Shown here: in pieces, positions 56,841 to 64,000 of the stretch
Layout of the letters: every line of letters begins with the position of its first letter
Numbering within the stretch: position 1 is the stretch's first letter
NCBI RefSeq assembly: GCF_005484965.1
Contig: NZ_CP034036.1
Location: 496,001 to 560,000 of the forward strand
From: Brenneria nigrifluens DSM 30175 = ATCC 13028
GTDB lineage: Bacteria; Pseudomonadota; Gammaproteobacteria; Enterobacterales; Enterobacteriaceae
Length of the DNA stretch: 64,000 nt
Direction: 5' to 3'
Translations under genes and position numbers: made by a program
The notes under the pieces: generated by a model
What the model was told of the DNA's origin: nothing
The model's input: the letters and a program-made list of their open reading frames with translations, nothing else
The model's database searches: none

Positions 56841-57869
56841 TTATTCGTCGCGCCAGCCCATTGCCGGAGCAACATGTTTTAGAATGGACTCGATAACATG
56901 CACGTTGTAATCCACGCCCAACTGATTCGGCACGGTCAGCAATAAAGTATCCGCTTCGGCAATCGCTTCATCCTGTTTCAGCTGTTCGATCAGTTTGTCC
57001 GGTTCTGCGGCATAGCTGCGCCCGAAAATCGCGCGGGTTTTCTCGTCAAGGAAACCGACCTTATCGCTGTTGTCACGGCTTGAACCGAAATACATCCGGT
57101 CGCGATCATCCATCAGGGCAAAAATGCTGCGGCTGACCGAGACACGCGGCGTACGTGTATGCCCGGCTTCCGCCCAAGCCTCGCGATACGCACGGATCTG
57201 TTTTGCCTGCTGAATGTGGAAAGGTTCGCCTGTTTCATCGTCTTTCAGCGTGGAACTTTGCAGGTTCATCCCCAGTTTCGCGGCCCACGCCGCTGTCGCA
57301 TTCGAACCAGCGCCCCACCAGATACGGTCGCGTAAACCTTCAGAATGAGGCTCAGGGCGCAGCAGGCCCGGCGGGTTCGGGAACATCGGCTGTGGATTGG
57401 GTTTCGCAAAGCCTTCTCCACGTAACACGTCCAACAGCACTTCGGTGTGACGGCGCGCCATATCAGACTCATTTTCCCCTTCGGAAGGGACATAGCCGAA
57501 ATAGCGCCAGCCATCAATCACCTGCTCCGGGGAGCCACGGCTGATACCAAGCTGTAAACGCCCGCCGGAGATCAAATCCGCCGCACCCGCATCCTCCGCC
57601 ATATACAGCGGGTTTTCATAGCGCATATCGATAACACCTGTACCGATTTCAATACTCCGGGTTTTCGCTCCTATCGCTGCCAGCAGGGGAAAGGGCGAGC
57701 TGAGCTGGCGGGCAAAGTGATGCACCCTGAAATAGGCTCCGTCCGCCCCCAGTTCTTCGGCGGCAACTGCCAGATCGATGGATTGCAGCAGTGCGCCAGC
57801 GGCCGAACGGGTTCCAGACTGCGGAGACGGCGTCCAGTGACCAAATGACAAAAATCCGATCTTTTTCAT
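56841..57869 (-). CDS. LLM-class flavin-dependent oxidoreductase
   Basis: The 342-residue protein is a bacterial-luciferase-like monooxygenase. It begins MKKIGFLSFGHWTP and shows family segments AEELGADGAYFRVHHFA, IEIGTGVIDMRYENPLYMAE and GRLQLGISRGSPEQVIDGW. These enzymes use FMNH2 from a separate reductase and oxygen; the substrate cannot be told. No reductase gene is adjacent. The start has AGGA ten bases upstream and matches the conserved beginning. It sits alone between island debris and a transposase remnant. Confidence 0.88.
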   Translation of the reverse strand: MKKIGFLSFGHWTPSPQSGTRSAAGALLQSIDLAVAAEELGADGAYFRVHHFARQLSSPFPLLAAIGAKTRSIEIGTGVIDMRYENPLYMAEDAGAADLISGGRLQLGISRGSPEQVIDGWRYFGYVPSEGENESDMARRHTEVLLDVLRGEGFAKPNPQPMFPNPPGLLRPEPHSEGLRDRIWWGAGSNATAAWAAKLGMNLQSSTLKDDETGEPFHIQQAKQIRAYREAWAEAGHTRTPRVSVSRSIFALMDDRDRMYFGSSRDNSDKVGFLDEKTRAIFGRSYAAEPDKLIEQLKQDEAIAEADTLLLTVPNQLGVDYNVHVIESILKHVAPAMGWRDE

Positions 57870-58084
57870 GACGTGTTTATCCTGGTTTTCAGGGAAATTA
57901 GCAGCAGGCGGGGCAGCGTTCATGATGAAGTAAACCTGTTCCTGCCTTGGATTATCCCTACTTTACGCATTACCAGATGAGTATAAATATCATTTGTTTA
58001 ACATAATGCATCAAATAAATTGATTGTTTAGCGCGAATTGCGGACATCAACGTCGCCACAAGCGATGAGCAAATGTAGGTTAAA

Positions 58085-58264
58085 ATGTTGAGCGAAGCGG
58101 AACTGAGCAAAAGTTCACGAACCCGACTTAATAGCCTCAAAGGAGTATCGAGCAGATTACTGCGTCGCGATCGTCCTGATATAGCCAGTCGGTATGACTA
58201 CAAGGGGGTTTTGTGGAGCCCGAGTTAATTCGCCAGTAGCCGCGGCGGCGCTCCGATTAATATA
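58085..58264 (+). pseudogene. IS200/IS605-type transposase (TnpA) remnant
   Basis: The frame reads ELSKSSRTRLNSLKGVSSRL, LRRDRPDIASRY and KGVLWSPS, then a stop where a Tyr is expected, then FASSRGGAPI. This is the middle of Y1 transposases of the IS200/IS605 group (LVNSLKGVSSRLLR, FWSPSYFAASCGGAPL). The stop codon and the loss of both the HUH N-terminal part and the catalytic-tyrosine C-terminal part show it is dead. It lies 40 bases from the end of the ketosynthase-like gene. Confidence 0.8.
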
Positions 58265-58304
58265 TTGAGCAGCAAGAAACACCAGGTTATGCTGTTCCCA
58301 CGTC

Positions 58305-59318
58305 TCATTGTATTTGAACTCCATTCATGCGATCTGTGTGGCTCACCTGGCAGGGAAAGTCATGCCAGCGCAGCAAACAGGCCGTCGCGGTTGCTGTCAC
58401 GCCAAATCCCATGGCTATCACTATCTGTCCGTCGCGCAAACGAAAATGCTTTGCCATATCAATAAGGGCGACCGTGTTTAGCGCCGCTCCCAGGCTTCCG
58501 TAGCGCGAGAAAGTGGAAAAGATTTTTTTGCTGTCTATTTGCAACGCCTTCGCCGCTGCTTTATGCATCCAGTGAACAGGATCGTAAATATAGTATGCGT
58601 CAATATCCGACAGTTGCAAATCAGCAGAACGACAGACGCCGGTGCAACAGTCAACAATCGTTTCTGGCATATGGCTAAGAATATAATCTCCTGAACCGGA
58701 GGGCGTCCTGATATAGGATACGTTGTTGTCTGGAGTGCCATCCACATATTCCAGCGCCCGATAACCAGCAGTGGATACCGAATAAGACGCGATGATTTCC
58801 GGCCCGTTTCCCTGACCGATGATCATGCTGGCGGCGCCATCGCTGAGTAGTTGCTTTGTCGGGTCATTCTCATGAAAGAAATGAGTATAATTACAGCCGG
58901 TCACGACGGCAATTCGCTGATAATTTTCTGATAAAATCAATGAACCAGCAATTTCCATCGCCATACATCCACCACCAGTACCGGCATTGATGCCAATTGA
59001 GGGGCACTTCAGGCCCATTCTATTAGCCAGCAGGCCGGATTCCTGCCCCATAATATTATCCGACCATACTTGGCTCAATATAAGAAAGTCGATATCGTCA
59101 ACAGATAGTCGCGCATATTCTATCGCGTCCCGCAAGCTGTCTTCGAGTAAAATATCAATATCCCGTTTATCGTTAAGGTGCCAGAGATGTGGCGTCCCCG
59201 TCTCAAACTGATAGAAGTTGGCGTTTAATTGAGTCGCTGTTTCGTCGTGGTGTTTGATATCAATCCGTTTCTCAGGCAATACGCCAGCGGCGGATAATAT
59301 GCTGGGTGACTGCGGCAT
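58305..59318 (-). CDS. Ketosynthase-III-like (FabH-fold) enzyme
   Basis: The 337-residue protein has the thiolase fold of 3-oxoacyl-ACP synthase III: the acyl-accepting cysteine in GTGGGCMAMEIA (Cys118), the catalytic histidine in YDPVHWMHKAAA (His249), and the end GFGVTATATACLLRW. The third family residue, Asn in the GN motif, is Ser275 here (SRYGSLGAAL). Loss of Asn argues against ordinary decarboxylative condensation and for acyl transfer to another nucleophile. Codons are AT-richer than in flanking genes. The start lies 12 bases after the upstream thiamine enzyme's stop, so the two form one operon. Confidence 0.9.
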   Translation of the reverse strand: MPQSPSILSAAGVLPEKRIDIKHHDETATQLNANFYQFETGTPHLWHLNDKRDIDILLEDSLRDAIEYARLSVDDIDFLILSQVWSDNIMGQESGLLANRMGLKCPSIGINAGTGGGCMAMEIAGSLILSENYQRIAVVTGCNYTHFFHENDPTKQLLSDGAASMIIGQGNGPEIIASYSVSTAGYRALEYVDGTPDNNVSYIRTPSGSGDYILSHMPETIVDCCTGVCRSADLQLSDIDAYYIYDPVHWMHKAAAKALQIDSKKIFSTFSRYGSLGAALNTVALIDMAKHFRLRDGQIVIAMGFGVTATATACLLRWHDFPCQVSHTDRMNGVQIQ

Positions 59319-59330
59319 AATATTTAACTC

Positions 59331-61025
59331 CTAAAGTGACTTAATTGTATTGATCCGATCAAGCAACGGCGGCTGCGCATCTTTATCGATCAGAACATCA
59401 ATAACAGCAGGAACGCCTCTCATGATGGCTGCACGTAATGAGGTTTCCAACTCGTCCGCCTGTGTGACCCTGACGCCATTTGCGCCCAGGGCCGTTGCAA
59501 ACAATGAAAAATCAACCAGAGGAATAACACAGTCCAACGGCGGATTGCCTAACAGGCTCAATCCTTGCCGACACATATTATATGCGCCGTCGTTCATTAT
59601 CAGCCAAATAGCGGGTAACTGATAACGAACAGCGGTGCTGATTTCATTATTCATCAGCATGGAACCATCGCCGATGATACCAAGGGTTGTTTTTCCTGAC
59701 GCGCTCAGTCCAACGATCCCGCAAGCGTAATGGGCCATGGCGCCCAGCGCGGTACCAACCCGATAGCGGTTCGGTTTTGGAAAATGTAAATATCTGTTGG
59801 TCCAAACAAACGTATTTCCCGCGTCTGCGGCGATCAAACAGTCCTGTTCTTCAATGGCTATCTTTTGAACAATCGCCATTACCTGCTGCGGATGAATAAC
59901 GCCATCCTTGACCGGTATCGGCTCTTGTTGTTCAGGATCCTGTTCTCTGGGGAGAATCTGGGGAGTATGATAAACGGCGGTTTCTTTTACTTTATCATCT
60001 ACCCCATGCAGGAAATGAGAAATTTCCGTATCAATAATAACGGCATTGGAGGGAAGGTTTTTTTTGATATCCTCATTTCTTAGACCAATATAATAGATAT
60101 CAACATTGTTCATCTGATTTTGAATATATGAAGAGCTAAGCTCCCCCAGATTCGAACCCAATATAATAACCGTCTTCAACGATGGGTTATTTAGTACCTG
60201 CCTGAGTTTTACACTATCTGAACCTAATCCCGTAGTACCAATATAAAGCGCGTGGTTTTCAGGAAAGATGCCTTTTCCCCTTGGCGTGGACATTACCGGG
60301 GTATGAGTTTTGATCGCCAGATGGGTTAATATTTCTGCCGCATGAAGACAGCCAAATCCATTCCAGAGGATAGCGCCTCCTGTCGTAAGCGCTTCCGCTA
60401 TTTTCTGTTGTTTACTTTCAGCGTCGTTGCTATTTTCGTAAGAAATCGAAGCCGGTGTTATGCGTTCTATATTTATTCTGTTATTTTCCTTTAAAATTTC
60501 CTTTTGAATAGTTGTAGGTATAAAAATGCCCAGCACATGACCATAAGATATAGTGACATCATTTATAGCTTTTATTGCTTCTATTAATTTTTCCTGTCTG
60601 TCAACAAAGACAATACTATCGAAAAAACCGCTGACGCCATCTCCAGCAAGGTCGTTGATATCTTGACGGGTAGTTTGTTGTAATCCCCATTTCCCATTGT
60701 GTTCCTCAATGGTGGTTGCTGAAATAAATATTACTTTCGCGCCATCCAGTTTTGCCGTGCGCAATCCAGTCAAGGCATTGGTAATACCTGGCCCGGAAGT
60801 GGAAAAAACGACGGAGGGGACATTATTATATAAACTGTACTCTGAGGCTGAAAAAGCGGCGCCGCTTTCATGTCTGCAATGAATAACCTTGATTGAGGAT
60901 TCCGATAACGCTTCCCACAAAGGTACAATAAATCCACCTGAGACGCCAAAAGCCGCTTCAACACCTGCTTTTTTTAAACTGTAGACTAATTCTTTTATAA
61001 CTGCCTGCTGTTCTTCTTGGCACAT
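59331..61025 (-). CDS. Thiamine-diphosphate-dependent enzyme (acetolactate-synthase fold)
   Basis: The 564-residue protein has all three domains of the acetolactate synthase/pyruvate decarboxylase fold. The N-terminal domain holds the cofactor-activating Glu in CRHESGAAF (Glu53). The central domain (about 205-345) has GGAILWNGFGCLHAAEIL and STPRGKGIFPENH. The C-terminal domain has the Mg/ThDP motif GDGSMLMNN (452) to NDGAYN (478). It is not one of the housekeeping IlvB/IlvI/IlvG proteins and no small regulatory subunit gene is near. A carboligase making an alpha-hydroxyketone is a reasonable guess. GAGGAAGG precedes the start. Confidence 0.9.
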   Translation of the reverse strand: MCQEEQQAVIKELVYSLKKAGVEAAFGVSGGFIVPLWEALSESSIKVIHCRHESGAAFSASEYSLYNNVPSVVFSTSGPGITNALTGLRTAKLDGAKVIFISATTIEEHNGKWGLQQTTRQDINDLAGDGVSGFFDSIVFVDRQEKLIEAIKAINDVTISYGHVLGIFIPTTIQKEILKENNRINIERITPASISYENSNDAESKQQKIAEALTTGGAILWNGFGCLHAAEILTHLAIKTHTPVMSTPRGKGIFPENHALYIGTTGLGSDSVKLRQVLNNPSLKTVIILGSNLGELSSSYIQNQMNNVDIYYIGLRNEDIKKNLPSNAVIIDTEISHFLHGVDDKVKETAVYHTPQILPREQDPEQQEPIPVKDGVIHPQQVMAIVQKIAIEEQDCLIAADAGNTFVWTNRYLHFPKPNRYRVGTALGAMAHYACGIVGLSASGKTTLGIIGDGSMLMNNEISTAVRYQLPAIWLIMNDGAYNMCRQGLSLLGNPPLDCVIPLVDFSLFATALGANGVRVTQADELETSLRAAIMRGVPAVIDVLIDKDAQPPLLDRINTIKSL

Positions 61026-61501
61026 ATAGCCTTCCTCATAAAGTGTAAATACTCAAAAACACTTGATATAGAGAAAAGTGTCTTATTCTTTCATTATTAC
61101 GTGAATGTTATTTTTTCAAGCGATAAAACTATAGCAGATCTATGAAAAAAACCTGAATATTTTAATTAAAGTTAATTTTTCTATTTATATATACTTAATT
61201 CATTGCTAACTAAACATGTTGTATTAATAACCCATGATTATTATTTATGCGATCATAATATTCCTTACCACCCTGTCAATTTCTGTTAATTCGACACATC
61301 GCGCCTATGCAAACGTAAAGGGGGGCTATTCTCAAGTCTCACGATAAAACGCCAAAATCTTCACGAGACCGCTCAATCTGGTGCATCCGCTCATGCCGAA
61401 CTGTCATAGGCCATCGTCCGCGCCAGCTCATCATGGATTTTCCTCTGCGCATCACATAGTCCTATAACGCTTAGCGGTTTATCAAAAAATTAACTTTAGT
61501 C
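61026..61501. other. AT-rich upstream region of the thiamine-enzyme operon
   Basis: No gene was recognised in these 476 bases. The part up to 61280 is very AT-rich and must hold the promoter of the minus-strand operon. The part from 61330 to 61480 is GC-richer and may be coding debris; I could not identify it. Confidence 0.5.
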
Positions 61502-61557
61502 AGGAGGAAAACTTGTTTTCAGATTTTCCTCCTAGGAATTAATGTAATTGCATTAAT
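61502..61557. repeat. Two adjacent inverted repeats before the tct operon
   Basis: AGGAGGAAAA (61502-61511) and TTTTCCTCCT (61524-61533) form a perfect 10-base inverted repeat with a 12-base gap. Four bases later ATTAATG-TAATTG-CATTAAT (61538-61557) is a second perfect inverted repeat. The second looks like a dimeric repressor site; the first could be a terminator-like hairpin or mobile-element end. No function is shown. Confidence 0.6.
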
Positions 61558-61722
61558 TTCAATTGTTATTAATTCATGTGTTCAAATAACGCCTCCCGGA
61601 CTTCCCCCGCGGGCAGTGAAGCAGAGAAACGGCGGCTTGAGATGGGGGGTGATTATCAGGTGCAATTCAGCGCGCGCGCGGGTTGTATTTTCCCATTAAT
61701 TTCTTTGGTTGGAGGATATGCC

Positions 61723-62703
61723 TTGAAAAAGGTGATGTTGTTGTGGTTGGCCGCGCTGTTTTTTTCCCTGTCAACGGTAGGCGCCCGCAGTGCGGTTATT
61801 GATGAAAGTTATCCCCAGAAGACCGTGCGTATTGTCGTCCCGGTTGCGGCGGGCGGCAGCGCGGACAAGCTGGCCCGGGTGCTGGCGGAAGAGCTGAGCC
61901 GGGTATGGGGGCAGTCGGTGGTGGTGGAAAATGTCCCCGGCGCGGGCGGCGTAATCGGAACGTCTCAGGCGGTTCGCGAGCCGGCGGATGGCTATACCCT
62001 GCTGCTGCGCGGCGAGTCGGCGGTGCTGCCCACCCTGTTGCTGCCGAATCCCGGTTACCAGCTTGACGATCTGACCGGCGTGGTACAGGCGGCGGTCAAT
62101 CCGCAAATTCTGGTGGTGCGTCCCGGTTTGGGCATTTCCACCCTGAAAGAGTACATCGACCTTGCCAAAACAAGGCCGGGAGAGATTACGGTGGGGCTGC
62201 CGGGTAATGCCGGCATCGCCCATATCGCTCATGAGCAGTTCAATCGTCAGGCGGATATCAAGGTGAATTTTATCCCTTATTCCGGCGGCGCGCCGGCGGC
62301 GGTCGACGTTATCGGCGAGCATATTGACGCTACTCTGATCACCCTGGCGGCGGTGACGGAATATGTCCGCGCAGGTCGTCTGGTGCCCATCGCCGTCACC
62401 ACCTCCTATCGCTCTCCCGCACTGCCCGACGTCCCGACGTTTTCCGAGTCCGGCTTGCCCGGCTTCTCGGTGGAGAGCTGGCAAGGGCTGCTGGCGCCGG
62501 CCGGCACGCCGGACGGGGTGAAAAACAAAATCAATCGCGATGTGCAGGCGCTGCTGAACACGCCGCAGATCAAGGAACGCGTTGAAAACCTTGGCTTCGG
62601 CATTGCAAAGCCGCATACGCCCGCAGACGTGGACGCCATACTGCAAGAGCAGGGCAGTGCGTATGCGGAAATCATCAGGTCCGCCGGCATCAAGCTGCAA
62701 TAA
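61723..62703 (+). CDS. tctC: Tripartite tricarboxylate transporter substrate-binding protein
   Basis: The 326-residue periplasmic protein belongs to the TctC (Bug) family. It starts at a TTG with an ideal GGAGG seven bases upstream and has a signal peptide (MKKVMLLWLAALFFSLSTVG) ending near residue 23-26. Family segments are YPQKTVRIVVPVAAGGSADKL, VENVPGAGGVIGTSQA and SYRSPALPDVPTFSESGLPG. It captures a carboxylate for the TctAB permease encoded next. The ligand is not predictable. An open frame upstream (from 61576) is not conserved. Confidence 0.9.
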   Translation: MKKVMLLWLAALFFSLSTVGARSAVIDESYPQKTVRIVVPVAAGGSADKLARVLAEELSRVWGQSVVVENVPGAGGVIGTSQAVREPADGYTLLLRGESAVLPTLLLPNPGYQLDDLTGVVQAAVNPQILVVRPGLGISTLKEYIDLAKTRPGEITVGLPGNAGIAHIAHEQFNRQADIKVNFIPYSGGAPAAVDVIGEHIDATLITLAAVTEYVRAGRLVPIAVTTSYRSPALPDVPTFSESGLPGFSVESWQGLLAPAGTPDGVKNKINRDVQALLNTPQIKERVENLGFGIAKPHTPADVDAILQEQGSAYAEIIRSAGIKLQ

Positions 62704-62724
62704 ACACATAAAGGCGTTAATGCC

Positions 62725-63216
62725 ATGCGCATCGTCGATCACAAGAGTTTTCTGACCGGGGTATTTTATAGCGTTGTCGGCGCAGGCGGCGTCGGCTACA
62801 GCAGCCTTTATTCTCTAGGGAACCTGGCCCGTATCGGGCCGGGGTATTTTCCGCTGGCGCTGAGCGCGTTGCTGCTGCTGCTGGGGGGGATTATCAGCCT
62901 GCGCTCCGTCAGGCTGAGCAAGCCGGACGTGGGGAAAAGCCCGCGGCGCGCGCCGGTATTCGACTGGCGCGGCGATATTTTTATCCTGCTGTGGATCCTC
63001 GCGTCCGTCCTGATGTTCGCTTTTTTGCTGCCGACGCTGGGGCTGGTGCTCGCCATTCCGCTGCTGGTGATTTTGTTGGGGCTGGCAAGCCATAACCGGC
63101 ATTATCGGCAGATCCTGCTCAACGCTTTCTTTATTACGCTGCTGAGCCTGGCGGTATTTATTTACGGACTGGGGTTATTGCTCCCGCTGTGGCCGCGTTT
63201 GCCGGGGGGCGCGTAA
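62725..63216 (+). CDS. tctB: Tripartite tricarboxylate transporter small membrane subunit
   Basis: The 163-residue protein has four predicted membrane helices (for example FPLALSALLLLLGGIISL, VLMFAFLLPTLGLVLAIPLL, FFITLLSLAVFIYGLGLLL) and the IGPGYFP motif of TctB subunits. It lies 21 bases after tctC, and its TAA stop overlaps the tctA start (TAATG), so the two subunits are translationally coupled. Confidence 0.88.
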   Translation: MRIVDHKSFLTGVFYSVVGAGGVGYSSLYSLGNLARIGPGYFPLALSALLLLLGGIISLRSVRLSKPDVGKSPRRAPVFDWRGDIFILLWILASVLMFAFLLPTLGLVLAIPLLVILLGLASHNRHYRQILLNAFFITLLSLAVFIYGLGLLLPLWPRLPGGA

Positions 63217-64000
63217 TGGAATTGCTGGATAATCTCTACCTCGGCTTTACCACGGCGCTCTCCTGGCAGAATTTGCTCTACGCGCTGATTGGCTGTCTGC
63301 TGGGCACGCTGATCGGCGTGCTGCCCGGTCTGGGGCCGGTGCCGACCATCGCCATGCTACTGCCGATTACCTACAGCCTGCCGCCCACGCCGGCCCTGAT
63401 TATGCTGGCCAGCATCTATTACGGCGCGCAGTATGGCGGGTCGACCTCGGCCATTTTGCTGCGCATTCCGGGGGAGTCCTCCTCCGCCGTCACGCTGATC
63501 GAAGGACATGCCATGGCGCGCCAGGGGCGCGCCGGCATCGCCCTGTTCGGCGCGGCGGTCGGCTCGTTTATCGCCGGCTGTTTCGGCGTTATGCTATTAG
63601 CCGCTTTCGCCAATCCCTTAACGGAGCTGGCTTTCATCTTCGGCCCCGCCGAATATTTTTCGCTTATGCTGCTGGGGCTGGTGGGGGCGATCGCTCTGTC
63701 GTCGGACGCTTTCGACAAGTCTTTGGGCATGGTGATCCTGGGCCTGCTGCTGGGACTGGTGGGCACGGATGCCAACTCCGGCGTGGCGCGTTTTGACTTT
63801 GGCGTATTGCGCCTGATGGACGGCATCAGTTTCGTTTATCTGGCCATGGGGATTTATGCCATCGCCGAAATCGTCGGCAATCTGGCCCGGTATAAAAAGC
63901 AGCCGGCGGCGGCCACGACGAAAATCAATACGCTGTGGCCGCAGGGCAGGGATATAAAAAGGATGCTTCCGTCCATCGGACGCGGAACCTTGCTCGGTTC
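63216..64000 (+). CDS. tctA: Tripartite tricarboxylate transporter large membrane subunit (partial)
   Basis: The gene starts at ATG 63216 (MELLDNLYLGFTTALSWQN) and runs past the window edge; 261 codons are present of about 500 in the family. The TctA signatures GTLIGVLPGLGPVPTIAMLL and YYGAQYGGSTSAILLRIPGE are intact, and several membrane helices are clear. It forms the transport channel with TctB, driven by the proton or sodium gradient and fed by TctC. Confidence 0.93.
   Translation, partial: MELLDNLYLGFTTALSWQNLLYALIGCLLGTLIGVLPGLGPVPTIAMLLPITYSLPPTPALIMLASIYYGAQYGGSTSAILLRIPGESSSAVTLIEGHAMARQGRAGIALFGAAVGSFIAGCFGVMLLAAFANPLTELAFIFGPAEYFSLMLLGLVGAIALSSDAFDKSLGMVILGLLLGLVGTDANSGVARFDFGVLRLMDGISFVYLAMGIYAIAEIVGNLARYKKQPAAATTKINTLWPQGRDIKRMLPSIGRGTLLG

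Noticed and set aside
56664..56882. A 72-codon plus-strand frame crossing the terminator at 56794-56831.
   Set aside because: It runs through a terminator and into the antisense of the oxidoreductase gene, and has no recognisable domain.
61576..61722. Upstream in-frame extension of tctC by 49 codons.
   Set aside because: It has no ribosome site and would bury the clear signal peptide; the TTG at 61723 with GGAGG is better.

Overview
The window is chromosome of a facultatively anaerobic gamma-proteobacterium of the order Enterobacterales. Ribosomal proteins, rRNA and nearly all housekeeping genes are close to Escherichia coli in sequence and order. Features of the 16S rRNA, the FoxA-type receptor and a repeat fragment near 56.6 kb make a Pectobacteriaceae-like plant or insect associate (Brenneria/Dickeya/Sodalis neighbourhood) the best guess, but genus is not proven from this sequence alone.

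Layout. 0-2.4 kb: end of the alpha ribosomal operon (rpsK partial, rpsD, rpoA, rplQ). 2.4-12.4 kb: the conserved block yhdN, arfA, mscL, trkA, rsmB, fmt, def, dprA, smg, yrdD, tsaC, aroE, yrdB, yrdA (zntR, present here in E. coli, is absent). 12.5-18.6 kb: a complete rRNA operon (16S, tRNA-Glu, 23S, 5S) with P1/P2 promoters, boxA elements and two terminators. The 23S gene is about 200 nt longer than in E. coli because helices 25 and 45 each hold an intervening sequence. 18.7-29.4 kb: metA, the glyoxylate-shunt operon aceBAK, its repressor gene iclR and metH. 29.4-33.1 kb: an accessory insert with an AraC-type regulator, a TonB-dependent siderophore receptor and a permease remnant. 33.4-38.6 kb: yjbB, lysC with a lysine riboswitch, and pgi. 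38.6-54.6 kb: a Wzi-type outer-membrane protein, yjeI, epmB, efp, an entericidin gene, frdDCBA, epmA, mscM, psd, rsgA, orn and tRNA-Gly.

54.6-61.7 kb is a decayed accessory region. Two identical tRNA-Gly genes are each followed by the broken start of a tyrosine integrase, so mobile elements were once integrated here. Beyond them lie an orphan Fur-box-like palindrome, a flavin-dependent oxidoreductase, a remnant of an IS200/IS605 transposase, and a two-gene operon that is visibly AT-richer than its surroundings. That operon encodes a thiamine-diphosphate enzyme and a ketosynthase-III-like enzyme. It is the best candidate for an undescribed system: a minimal acyloin-type small-molecule pathway. 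61.7-64 kb begins a tripartite tricarboxylate transporter operon (TctC, TctB, partial TctA).

Functional links: epmB and epmA modify the efp product encoded between them; fmt and def add and remove the formyl group of initiator methionine; aceBAK and iclR form one regulated carbon switch; metA, metH and lysC act in aspartate-family amino-acid synthesis; frdABCD supports anaerobic fumarate respiration. The rRNA operon joins neighbours that in E. coli flank two different rRNA operons (yrdA side of rrnD, metA side of rrnE), as expected from recombination between rRNA operons.
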